Below are positions 1-5,629 of a DNA stretch of 5,629 nucleotides, in pieces. Position 1 is the first letter of the stretch. Each line of letters starts with the position of its first letter. The notes beneath the pieces were generated by a model. That model did no database searches and was not told the DNA's origin. It saw only the letters and a program-made list of their open reading frames with translations. Source of the stretch: Alphaproteobacteria bacterium (lineage in GTDB: Bacteria > Pseudomonadota > Alphaproteobacteria > Caulobacterales > Parvularculaceae); contig JAUIEG010000200.1 in NCBI GenBank assembly GCA_030428745.1, positions 1 through 5,629 of the forward strand, given 5' to 3'. The position numbers and the translations under genes were made by a program.

Positions 1-144
1 GACCGGCTGCGTCATGGACGCGGCCAAGACATCCGCCTCGAATGTCTCTATCGTGGCGTCCTTGATCAGATCTGCATCCGCCAGTCCGTTCCCTTGGCCG
101 CCCCCTTGTCCACCGGGCCCGCCGCCGCCGATGATCTCACTCAT
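1..144 (-). CDS. ybbN: Thioredoxin-domain protein, YbbN/CnoX-like, N-terminal fragment (gene continues beyond left edge)
   Basis: The first 48 codons are present, starting at an ATG at 144-142 with GGAG seven bases upstream. The peptide opens MSEIIGGGGP, continues as a glycine/glutamine-rich stretch to about residue 20, then reads LADADLIKDATIETFEADVL. This layout, a Gly-rich leader followed by 'LIKD-T---F--DV' as the first strand and helix of a thioredoxin fold, matches what I know of alphaproteobacterial YbbN-like thioredoxins. Such proteins are cytoplasmic redox holdases or chaperedoxins of roughly 300 residues with C-terminal TPRs. The active-site region (WCxxC or variant) lies outside the window, so a shorter plain thioredoxin cannot be excluded. 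It lies 72 nt downstream of the editing-protein gene in the same direction, so co-transcription is plausible. Confidence 0.72.
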   Translation of the reverse strand, partial: MSEIIGGGGPGGQGGGQGNGLADADLIKDATIETFEADVLAASMTQPV

Positions 145-162
145 GCCTAATCTCCATGTCTT

Positions 163-179
163 CCCTCATTAAATGAGGG
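163..179. repeat. Perfect inverted repeat (8 bp arms, 1-nt centre) between the editing gene and the thioredoxin gene
   Basis: The arms CCCTCATT (163-170) and AATGAGGG (172-179) are exact reverse complements around a single base at 171. The element lies 18 nt upstream of the thioredoxin-like start codon and just before its ribosome binding site at about 152-155. It has no following T-run, so it is not a standard terminator. It could be an operator for a dimeric regulator, an mRNA hairpin or processing site, or chance. Confidence 0.5.
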
Positions 180-216
180 CGCGCGCCGCGAAACGCAACC
201 GGCAGGCAGGACCGTT

Positions 217-795
217 TCAGCCCTCAAACGGGGCTGCGAGGTCGAGAATTTGCGGCGTGAAGCCGCAGGCCTCCACAAAACGCACAAGATCGGCCGGAGA
301 AACCGCCGTTGAGGCGGTGTTTTCCAGAGGGTGGAACCAGACCGGGTCATGATCGAAGAGCGCCTTGTCGAGAATGACTGTCGAGAGCGCCCGGGCGCTC
401 TCGTTAATGAGGGCGAAGGGGGTAACGGCCCCCGGGATCACGCCCATGGTCGCGGTCATGAGCTCCGGCTTGCCGAAGGAAAGCCGGCCTTTGGCCCCAA
501 GCCGCTTGCCGAGCCCCACAAGATCGACCCGGGTCTCGGCGAGGGCGGTCGCAAGATAGAGGACGCCCTTCTTATCCTTGACGAAGAGGTTCTTCGAATG
601 CCCGCCCGGCATGTCCTTCTTGAAGTCCCGGCCCTCCTCCACGGTGAAGATCGCCGGATGCTCAACGGTTTTATGGGGGATCCCGGCCTTGTCGAAAAAG
701 CTGAAAAGATCCGCCCGCGTCTTCGCATCCGGCGCAGGCCGGGGGTCCGCCGCCGGGGCCGCGTCTGCGCTGTCAGTCTTCTCTTCAAGGCTCAT
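217..795 (-). CDS. YbaK/ProXp-ala-family aminoacyl-tRNA deacylase (prolyl-tRNA editing protein)
   Basis: The 192-aa product belongs to the YbaK/INS-domain superfamily of free-standing trans-editing enzymes. The closest subfamily appears to be ProXp-ala (also called PrdX), which hydrolyses Ala mischarged on tRNA-Pro in the cytoplasm. The fold begins near residue 26 (TRADLFSFFDKAGI). Diagnostic pieces are GGHSKNLFVKDKKG at 64-77, with the conserved Lys at 68; GAVTPFAL at 122-129; and WFHPLENTAS at 153-162, the family's HPL-N-T motif. Residues 1-25 form an Ala/Pro/Asp-rich extension that makes it slightly longer than the usual 165-170 residues. The ATG at 795 is supported by GGGAG with GGAG seven bases upstream, so I keep the extension. 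Substrate specificity (Ala versus another residue) is inferred from subfamily resemblance. The gene is followed in the same direction by the thioredoxin-like gene. Confidence 0.9.
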   Translation of the reverse strand: MSLEEKTDSADAAPAADPRPAPDAKTRADLFSFFDKAGIPHKTVEHPAIFTVEEGRDFKKDMPGGHSKNLFVKDKKGVLYLATALAETRVDLVGLGKRLGAKGRLSFGKPELMTATMGVIPGAVTPFALINESARALSTVILDKALFDHDPVWFHPLENTASTAVSPADLVRFVEACGFTPQILDLAAPFEG

Positions 796-848
796 GGAAA
801 CACTCCCACCTGTCCTTTTACAGCCTGTTTCGCCCCGCAGATTCAGGC

Positions 849-877
849 TTGCAATGCGTCTGGCCCTCGTGCATATA
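849..877 (+). promoter_or_regulatory. Candidate sigma-70-type promoter for tRNA-Gly
   Basis: TTGCAA at 849-854 and CATATA at 872-877 are separated by 17 nt and lie upstream of the tRNA, giving a predicted start near 884 and a leader of about 35 nt. The leader holds a small hairpin (CAGCC 889-893 with GGCTG 902-906). The -35 and -10 matches are moderate, and the call rests on position and spacing. The rest of the 796-919 gap must also hold the divergent editing-gene promoter, for which I see no convincing hexamers. Confidence 0.4.
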
Positions 878-919
878 GCGGCCCCGATCAGCCATCAAGA
901 CGGCTGAATACGTCAGTGA

Positions 920-994
<75 letters not shown>

Positions 995-1012
995 TTTTTT
1001 CTAAATATCCGC

Positions 1013-1033
1013 AAAAAAGCGCCGGCTGCCGGC
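1013..1033 (-). terminator. Rho-independent terminator after the MarR gene
   Basis: Read on the minus strand, GCCGG/CCGGC arms form a 5-bp all-GC stem with a 3-nt loop (1033-1021), followed after GC by six T residues (1018-1013). It sits 21 nt past the MarR stop codon, where the operon should end. A second perfect palindrome, GCGCCTC/GAGGCGC at 1038-1053, lies between the stop and this hairpin and may strengthen it. Confidence 0.75.
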
Positions 1034-1037
1034 AATA

Positions 1038-1053
1038 GCGCCTCTTGAGGCGC
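1038..1053. repeat. Perfect 16-bp palindrome in the MarR gene 3' region
   Basis: GCGCCTCT at 1038-1045, followed by its exact reverse complement, gives GCGCCTC/GAGGCGC arms around a 2-nt centre. It starts immediately past the MarR stop codon on the minus strand. Together with the terminator hairpin at 1021-1033 it gives tandem stem-loops at the end of the operon. The likely role is transcript termination or 3'-end protection. Confidence 0.55.
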
Positions 1054-1054
1054 G

Positions 1055-1537
1055 CTATCCTGTCGGTTCGCCGATAGCGCCGACATCAAGCACCGGGGCG
1101 GCATCCAGCTCTTCAGCGTCAAGAAGCGCCACGGTGCGCTCCAGCGCGGCGACCAGAAACGACTGCTCCCAATCCTCAAGCTTTTCAAATCCGCGCTCAA
1201 AGCGCTGCTGCAAAATGCTCGGCGCGTTCTCAAGAATGGCGGCGCCCGCCTCCGTCAGCATGACCGTGATGCGCCTTTTGTCATGCGCATCAGGCGTGCG
1301 CTTTAAAAACCCGCGATGTTCCAGTTTATCGATCAGCGCTGTGACCGTAGCATGGCTGAGCGAAATTTCCTTCGCCAGCGCGCTCGGCGCCGCGCCGCCG
1401 GATTTGGCGATCAACTCCATCAGGATGAGTTGCGACGGCGTCAGACCGCACTGTTTCGCCAGCGCGCGGGAGCTGATTTCCGTAGCGCGCAAAATCTGGC
1501 GCAGCGCGATAAGGGCGTGATCGATCCGGCTGGTCAT
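1055..1537 (-). CDS. MarR-family transcriptional regulator (EctR/CosR-like by sequence and context)
   Basis: The 160-aa product has the size and layout of MarR dimeric winged-helix repressors. The N-terminal dimerisation helix is at about 3-30 (ALIALRQILRATEISSRALAKQ). The winged HTH covers about 33-97, with helix LTPSQLILMELIAKSG, recognition helix SHATVTALIDKLEHRGF (61-77) and a wing with the conserved D-KRR pattern (DKRRITVMLTEAG, 86-98). C-terminal dimer helices lie at about 100-140, followed by an acidic tail. The N-terminal 'RATE-SSRALAK--GLTPSQL' stretch resembles, from memory, EctR and CosR, MarR-type repressors of ectoine synthesis and BCCT transporter genes. Its position 14 nt after a BCCT gene agrees, but the ligand and targets are not shown. 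The ATG at 1537 has no strong Shine-Dalgarno sequence, so translation may rely on coupling to the upstream gene. Confidence 0.9.
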   Translation of the reverse strand: MTSRIDHALIALRQILRATEISSRALAKQCGLTPSQLILMELIAKSGGAAPSALAKEISLSHATVTALIDKLEHRGFLKRTPDAHDKRRITVMLTEAGAAILENAPSILQQRFERGFEKLEDWEQSFLVAALERTVALLDAEELDAAPVLDVGAIGEPTG

Positions 1538-1551
1538 CGGTCAAGTCGTTC

Positions 1552-3162
1552 TCAAGAACCGGTCCCTGCCGGCAATTCTTCCCTTAAGCCCCGCAAAAGA
1601 CTGACGCAACACGCCAGCAGAACGACTGTAAAGGGAAGGCCCGCTGTGATCGCGCCCGCCTGCAAAGACGTGAGCGCGGCCGATCCGCCGCCCACAAGAA
1701 GAACGATGGCGATCAGCCCCTCCACCGTCGCCCAGAAGATGCGTTGCGGCGTCGGCGCATGGAGCTTGCCGCCTGCCGTGATGCTGTCGATGACAAGAGA
1801 ACCGGAATCCGAAGACGTCACGAAAAACACGATCAGAAGAACGATGGCGACAAAAGAGGAAATCTCGGCCAGCGGCATATTCTCCAGCATCTGGAAGAGA
1901 ACGAGCGATACGTCGGAAACGCCCGCAGGCAAGGTCCCGACGCCGTCCTTCACCTGCTCAATCGCTGTTATCCCAAAGGACGAAAACCAGATGACTGCGA
2001 CGATCACCGGAACGACCATGACCGCGAACAGAAACTCGCGAATGGTGCGCCCGCGCGACACACGCGCAATGAACATGCCTACGAAAGGCGACCAGGAAAT
2101 CCACCACGCCCAGTAAAAGATCGTCCAACCATGGAACCATTCCGTGTCTTCGCGCCCGATCCAGTTCGAAAGACGCAAACTGTCCGTGACATAGGAAATC
2201 GTGTTGAGGCCGTAGCCTTTCAGAATGGCGACAGTCGGCCCGGCGATGATCACGAAAAGGAGCAAGGCGATCGCGATCATCACATTGATGTTGCTTAAAA
2301 TACGGACGCCCTGATCGAGACCCCGCACGACTGAAAAAATCGCCATGGAAGTGATCCCCATGATCAGGATGACTTGCGTCCCGAGCCCGTTGTCGATTCC
2401 GAAAAGAAAGTTTAGCCCGCTCGCCGCCTGTTTGGCGCCGAGACCGAGTGACGTCGCCAATCCGAAAATCGTGGCGACAACCGCAAGCAGGTCGATGATA
2501 TGTCCCGGCCAGCCCCAAACACGTTCCCCTAAAAGGGGGTAAAAGGCGGACCGTATGGTCAACGGCAGCCCTTTGTTGAAGGTGAAAAAGGCAAGCGACA
2601 GGCCCATCACCGCATAAACGGCCCATGGCGTGACGCCCCAGTGGAAAATCGTGGCGCTGAAGGCGAGCCGCTCCGCCTCCGGCGTGCGCGCCGCCACATC
2701 GAGCGGCGTGCCGAACCAGTCCGTGTAATAAGCTGTCGGCTCCGCGGCGCCATAAAACACCATGCCGATGCCGACGCCTGCGGAAAACAGCATAGAGAGC
2801 CAGGACAGCGTGCCGAAATCGGGGCGCGCATCGGGGCCGCCCAGTCTGATTTTGCCGAACGGCGAAAGCGCAAGAAACACGCAAAACACAAAGACTATGT
2901 TCGTGGCGACGACAAAGAACCAGTCGAAATGCTGCAACGTCCAGTCGCGCGCATGCATTAAAACATCGCCGGCGCTGTCCGGAAAGAGCAGCACCGAGCC
3001 CGCAAAACTCAAGATCAGAGCGGCGCTGGCGAAAAAGACAGGGTTATGAATATCGAGCCCCAGGACTTCGATATTATCCTGACCCGTTGTGTAGTCCGTT
3101 TCATAAACAGAATCTTCCGGCGCCAATTCTTCCGGCAAAATGTCTTCATTCTCATTTGTCAC
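1552..3162 (-). CDS. BCCT-family osmolyte transporter (glycine betaine/ectoine type, probably Na+-coupled)
   Basis: The 536-aa inner-membrane protein has about 12 hydrophobic segments between residues 42 and 523. Family hallmarks are clear: the glycine-rich TM3 motif AGVGIGMVFYGAAEP (128-142), HWGVTPWAVY (174-183), TSLGLGAKQ (237-245), the signature FYWAWWISWSPFVG with ARVSRGRT (349-373), and VTSSDSGS (448-455). By alignment from memory to BetP, W175, Y183, W353, W354 and W357 match the aromatic box that holds the trimethylammonium group. The GxGIG TM3 form is typical of Na+-coupled members rather than the proton-coupled BetT type. The 38-residue N-tail has 12 acidic and no Lys/Arg residues. 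Only about 14 residues follow the last membrane segment. Translation starts at GTG (3162), overlapping the sulfotransferase stop by 4 nt, with GGAG eight bases upstream; no other in-frame start precedes the first membrane segment. The exact substrate is uncertain. Confidence 0.95.
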   Translation of the reverse strand: MTNENEDILPEELAPEDSVYETDYTTGQDNIEVLGLDIHNPVFFASAALILSFAGSVLLFPDSAGDVLMHARDWTLQHFDWFFVVATNIVFVFCVFLALSPFGKIRLGGPDARPDFGTLSWLSMLFSAGVGIGMVFYGAAEPTAYYTDWFGTPLDVAARTPEAERLAFSATIFHWGVTPWAVYAVMGLSLAFFTFNKGLPLTIRSAFYPLLGERVWGWPGHIIDLLAVVATIFGLATSLGLGAKQAASGLNFLFGIDNGLGTQVILIMGITSMAIFSVVRGLDQGVRILSNINVMIAIALLLFVIIAGPTVAILKGYGLNTISYVTDSLRLSNWIGREDTEWFHGWTIFYWAWWISWSPFVGMFIARVSRGRTIREFLFAVMVVPVIVAVIWFSSFGITAIEQVKDGVGTLPAGVSDVSLVLFQMLENMPLAEISSFVAIVLLIVFFVTSSDSGSLVIDSITAGGKLHAPTPQRIFWATVEGLIAIVLLVGGGSAALTSLQAGAITAGLPFTVVLLACCVSLLRGLREELPAGTGS

Positions 3163-5156
3163 GCGCGATACTCCGTCAGCGCCGGTCCCAGCGCTTCTTT
3201 CAGGGGATCAAGGAAAGGTTTAAAACGGCGCCATTGATCGACGCCGGTCTTATTGATGGGCTGGCGCACCTGTTCGGAGCTGGCGGTGCGCACCGATCGT
3301 TCAGTTTTGTAGAAATCAAGACAGGCCTGTTCGAAGGGCAGCCCACAGAAATCGAGCATCCGGCGAACCTGGCCTTCAAGATCTTCAAGAACGTATTCGT
3401 GCTGCACCCGCAGCACCTTGCCGGGCAGAGCCCCATCCCAATGGCGCATCAGCTCGACATAATCGCGATAATAACGCCCGATATCTTCAAGACCGTAAGT
3501 GAACTCCTGGCCTTCCGCGAACAGCTGTTTAAAGCCGCTGAAGCAACAGGCCATGGGCTCACGCCGCGCATCAATGATTTTTGCATTGGGCAGAATGAGG
3601 TGGATGAGCCCGATATGCCGGAAATTATTCGGCATCTTGTCGATGAAAAAAGGCGCGCGCGCGCGATGAATGCGCGTGTCCTCGATATACGCCTCGCCCA
3701 TGTCCCCGAATTTTTCCGCCGGCAGGGTTTGCAGAATTTTCGGGTAATCGGATTCATTTCCGACGCGCCGGCGTCCTCTGAGGCTTTGCGCCAAAGATAA
3801 AATATTCGGAAGCTCCAGCGTGCCGTCAACCTGGCTGTGCGAGGCCAGGATCTGTTCCAGCAGGGTCGAGCCCGCCCGTGGCAGGCCGACGATGAAAATC
3901 GGGTCGGCCGCATCATACCCCACACCGGCGCGCGCCTTGAAGAGGTCGCTCGTGCAGATTTCCATCTGCGCGCGAAATTCCTTTTCCATATCTTCGGCGC
4001 GATAGGCGCTTTTCAGACGCTTTAACTCGTTGCCCCGCGCATAATAGGAAAAGGCTTTTTCGAAATCGCCGCGATCTTCAAACGCCTTGCCGAGCGCAAA
4101 GCAAAGATGGAAACGGTCCTGATAGGCGGCGTCGGGGCGCGCTTCCTCAGCGCACATCGCTTCAACCTCATCATCGCTGAACTTGTAGGTTTTGAGATTG
4201 GCGAGTGCGTAATAAGCGTCGCCCAGATCGGGCTTTGCCGTGAGAGCCGCGCGATAGGATTTTATCGCTTCCTCCTGACGCCCCCAGGTCTTCAGAGCAT
4301 GTCCGCGCGAGGTCAGCGTCGCCGGATCGTTCGGCAGCGCCTCCAGCACTCTGTCAAAGAGCGCGAGCGCCATTTCGAAATCGCCCGTCTGCAGGCTTTC
4401 AATGGCGTAGTGCGACTGGAATAGCGGATTATCAGGATCACGCTTAAATAGCGCTTTCGCCTGATCCAGCGCCGCCTGAAATTTTTGCCGTTTGCGCAAG
4501 AGCTGGATGTAGTCGAGGCGCAACTGGATGTTGTCCGGTTCGAACGCAATGGCGCTTTCAAGAAGAAAATCTGCATCATCTAAAACGCCAAGCCGCGCCC
4601 CGACATCCGCCAGCAGGCGCATGCCTTCCACATGACGCGGGTTCTGTTGAAGAAAACGGCGGCACAGACTTTCCGCCTTCAGATATTTTCCTTCATGAAT
4701 GAAATTCGTGACGGCGAGAAGCTCCCGCGGCAACGCCGACAACCGGTCGGCCTGGGCTCTCGCCTGCGCCGCTTCGGCGTCGCGGCCGAGTTCGCGCAAA
4801 ATCTCTTCGCGCGCGCGCCAGCTTGCCTCAAGGCCCGGATTGGATCGCACCGCCCGATCATAAGCCGACAGCGCTTCTTCCATCCTGCCCAGTGAACGCG
4901 CCAGGTGGCCTTCTTCCTGAAACGCGCGGCCAAAATCCGGCGAAACGGCTTTCAAGGTCTGCAAATGCGCGGCTGCTTTATCGGGATGATTCAAATAGCG
5001 TTCACAGACTGCGCTCATATAAAGCGCATCTACGGCGTCCGGCGTTCCGTCTAGCAGCGGCGCCAACAGCGCGCAGGCATCGTCGAACCGTCCGGCGGTC
5101 ATCAACCGCTGTGCTTCTCGAAGAGTGTCCTCAGTTTTTTCTTCCGTTGCCGACAA
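3159..5156 (-). CDS. TPR-repeat sulfotransferase fusion protein (tyrosylprotein-sulfotransferase-like domain)
   Basis: The product has 665 aa. Residues 10 to about 400 are a run of roughly eight to ten TPR-like helix pairs, for example FGRAFQEEGHLARSLGRMEEALSAYDRAVRSNPG (split here as 75-94 and 95-108), LLAVTNFIHEGKYLKAESLC at 146-165, and the repeats at 245-275 and 278-310. Residues 418-650 are a PAPS-dependent sulfotransferase domain. The 5'-phosphosulfate loop is FIVGLPRAGSTLLEQIL (421-437). E448 lies where tyrosylprotein sulfotransferases carry the catalytic Glu, followed by FFIDKMPNN (503-511), and R532/S540 fit the 3'-phosphate-binding pair. There is no signal peptide or membrane segment, so it should be cytosolic. 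The acceptor (protein, glycan or small molecule) is unknown; TPRs suggest a protein partner. The start is TTG at 5156, with AAGG eight bases upstream. The first in-frame ATG (residue 19) would cut the first TPR helix. The stop overlaps the BCCT start. Confidence 0.9.
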   Translation of the reverse strand: MSATEEKTEDTLREAQRLMTAGRFDDACALLAPLLDGTPDAVDALYMSAVCERYLNHPDKAAAHLQTLKAVSPDFGRAFQEEGHLARSLGRMEEALSAYDRAVRSNPGLEASWRAREEILRELGRDAEAAQARAQADRLSALPRELLAVTNFIHEGKYLKAESLCRRFLQQNPRHVEGMRLLADVGARLGVLDDADFLLESAIAFEPDNIQLRLDYIQLLRKRQKFQAALDQAKALFKRDPDNPLFQSHYAIESLQTGDFEMALALFDRVLEALPNDPATLTSRGHALKTWGRQEEAIKSYRAALTAKPDLGDAYYALANLKTYKFSDDEVEAMCAEEARPDAAYQDRFHLCFALGKAFEDRGDFEKAFSYYARGNELKRLKSAYRAEDMEKEFRAQMEICTSDLFKARAGVGYDAADPIFIVGLPRAGSTLLEQILASHSQVDGTLELPNILSLAQSLRGRRRVGNESDYPKILQTLPAEKFGDMGEAYIEDTRIHRARAPFFIDKMPNNFRHIGLIHLILPNAKIIDARREPMACCFSGFKQLFAEGQEFTYGLEDIGRYYRDYVELMRHWDGALPGKVLRVQHEYVLEDLEGQVRRMLDFCGLPFEQACLDFYKTERSVRTASSEQVRQPINKTGVDQWRRFKPFLDPLKEALGPALTEYRA

Positions 5157-5204
5157 AAGCGCCGCCTTTTGGCGAAAAAGCGCCCCTAAGAAAGGGGCGC
5201 TTTT
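5155..5204 (-). promoter_or_regulatory. Repeated GGCGCTTTT element that could give alternative pairings around the sulfotransferase start
   Basis: On the minus strand GGCGCTTTT occurs twice, at 5184-5176 (3' arm of the terminator) and at 5163-5155 (overlapping the first two bases of the TTG start). Both copies are complementary to the single upstream arm AAAAGCGCC at 5204-5196. A separate small hairpin, CGCC-AAAA-GGCG (5174-5163), covers the presumed ribosome binding site. This is a pattern seen in the sequence; any regulatory role is inference. Confidence 0.3.
5175..5204 (-). terminator. Rho-independent terminator of the TonB-dependent receptor gene
   Basis: Read on the minus strand, AAAAGCGCCCC (5204-5194) pairs perfectly with GGGGCGCTTTT (5186-5176) around a 7-nt loop, an 11-bp stem with seven G-C pairs running into five T residues (5179-5175). 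It lies 39 nt past the receptor stop codon and 18 nt before the sulfotransferase start. Because of the A/T flanks it could work in both directions, but only minus-strand genes surround it. Confidence 0.88.
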
Positions 5205-5243
5205 ATCAAGTGGAATTACGTACCGATTTCCACCGGTGTCTTC

Positions 5244-5629
5244 CTAATAAGTGTAACCGAACCGCACACCGATGGTCCGCGGCCGCAAGATCGTCGTCCG
5301 GTTGCGGTCATAGACGAAATTGTTGGCGAGCTCGCCATAGGTGTTGCCGAGATTTTCACCGAAAATTTCCATCGACCACTGTTCACCGGAGACGCCGAAG
5401 GAAGCGCTCACCGTCGTCCAGGCGTTCACTTTCGCCCTGTTGATTTCGATGATGTCGCTGAAGGACGATCCGGAATAGACGAGCTGCGATTGCAGATGCG
5501 CGCTGAGATCGGTTGAAAGATCCCACTCATACCGGGCGCGAATATTGCCCTGGAATTTCGGTGCATAGGCAAGGTCGTTGCCGACGATAACGTCATTTGT
5601 CGGGATCAGCACTTCCTTGATTTCCGTAT
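5244..5629 (-). CDS. TonB-dependent outer-membrane receptor, C-terminal fragment (gene continues beyond right edge)
   Basis: The frame is open to the window edge, so this is the 3' end of a longer gene; the GTG at 5612 is internal, preceded in frame by TEIKE. About 127 residues are visible before the TAG stop at 5246-5244. They show the end of a TonB-dependent receptor beta-barrel: DLAYAPKFQGNIRARYEW, a strand pair at SAHLQSQLVYSGSSF, WTTVSASFGV, then WSMEIFGENLGNTYGELANN, the family's common 'FG-NL-N--Y' segment. It ends RPRTIGVRFGYTY, with the C-terminal aromatic strand needed for BAM-dependent insertion. The protein sits in the outer membrane and would import a ligand using TonB energy. 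The plug, TonB box and substrate clues are outside the window. A strong terminator follows. Confidence 0.9.
   Translation of the reverse strand, partial: TEIKEVLIPTNDVIVGNDLAYAPKFQGNIRARYEWDLSTDLSAHLQSQLVYSGSSFSDIIEINRAKVNAWTTVSASFGVSGEQWSMEIFGENLGNTYGELANNFVYDRNRTTILRPRTIGVRFGYTY

Noticed and set aside
796..919. Minus-strand promoter for the editing gene
   Set aside because: TTGATG near 899-894 with TATATG has only a 15-nt spacer and TTGCAA near 854-849 has no good -10. A promoter must lie in this area, but I cannot place it.
1316..2116. 266-codon plus-strand open frame opposite the MarR and BCCT genes
   Set aside because: It spans two clear minus-strand genes and their junction, and its translation is rich in Arg, Thr and Ser without family motifs.
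1958..2884. 308-codon minus-strand open frame inside the BCCT gene in another frame
   Set aside because: The BCCT frame carries all family motifs over this region. The alternative translation is His/Arg/Cys-rich and looks like a frame shadow.
3653..3665. Alternating GC dinucleotide tract
   Set aside because: Thirteen bases only, inside the sulfotransferase gene where they encode an Arg-Ala repeat (HRARAP). Codon choice in GC-rich DNA explains it.
3087..3800. 237-codon plus-strand open frame opposite the sulfotransferase
   Set aside because: It is antisense to the conserved sulfotransferase domain and shows no domain or convincing ribosome binding site.
5231..5238. CACCGGTG palindrome downstream of the receptor gene
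   Set aside because: Eight bases of perfect dyad are expected often by chance, and it has no partner site or T-run.

Overview
The window looks like a chromosomal segment from an alphaproteobacterium. The evidence is a stand-alone ProXp-ala/YbaK-type editing protein beside a thioredoxin-domain gene whose N-terminus resembles alphaproteobacterial YbbN, a TonB-dependent receptor next to a TPR-sulfotransferase, and the GC-rich, RARR/AAL-type protein composition. I infer a marine or salt-exposed lifestyle from the BCCT osmolyte transporter and its MarR neighbour. Genus cannot be read from this sequence. Every protein gene is on the minus strand; the only plus-strand gene is a tRNA.

Layout from left to right: (1) 1-144, the first 48 codons of a thioredoxin/YbbN-like gene that runs off the left edge. 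(2) 145-216, a 72-nt gap holding a perfect 8+1+8 inverted repeat. (3) 217-795, a 192-aa ProXp-ala/YbaK trans-editing protein, probably co-transcribed with gene 1. (4) 796-919, a gap with a candidate plus-strand promoter for the tRNA. (5) 920-994, tRNA-Gly(GCC) with encoded CCA. (6) 995-1054, a convergent gap with a rho-independent terminator for the minus-strand operon. (7) 1055-1537, a MarR-family regulator. (8) 1552-3162, a 536-aa BCCT transporter with a GTG start. (9) 3159-5156, a 665-aa TPR-sulfotransferase fusion with a probable TTG start. (10) 5175-5204, a strong terminator hairpin. (11) 5244-5629, the C-terminal end of a TonB-dependent receptor that runs off the right edge.

The TPR-sulfotransferase, BCCT transporter and MarR gene (transcribed in that order) form a tight cluster. 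The first two overlap by 4 nt (GTGA) and the next gap is 14 nt, ending in a terminator, so one transcript is likely. The MarR-BCCT pair recalls EctR/CosR-type control of compatible-solute genes. How a sulfotransferase fits is unknown. The receptor upstream is separated from this cluster by a terminator whose 5' arm could also pair with the sulfotransferase start region; this is the most unusual structural signal here. I found no CRISPR array, insertion sequence or phage gene. Most of the window is ordinary chromosome, and I do not see a convincing new multi-gene system beyond the questions listed.
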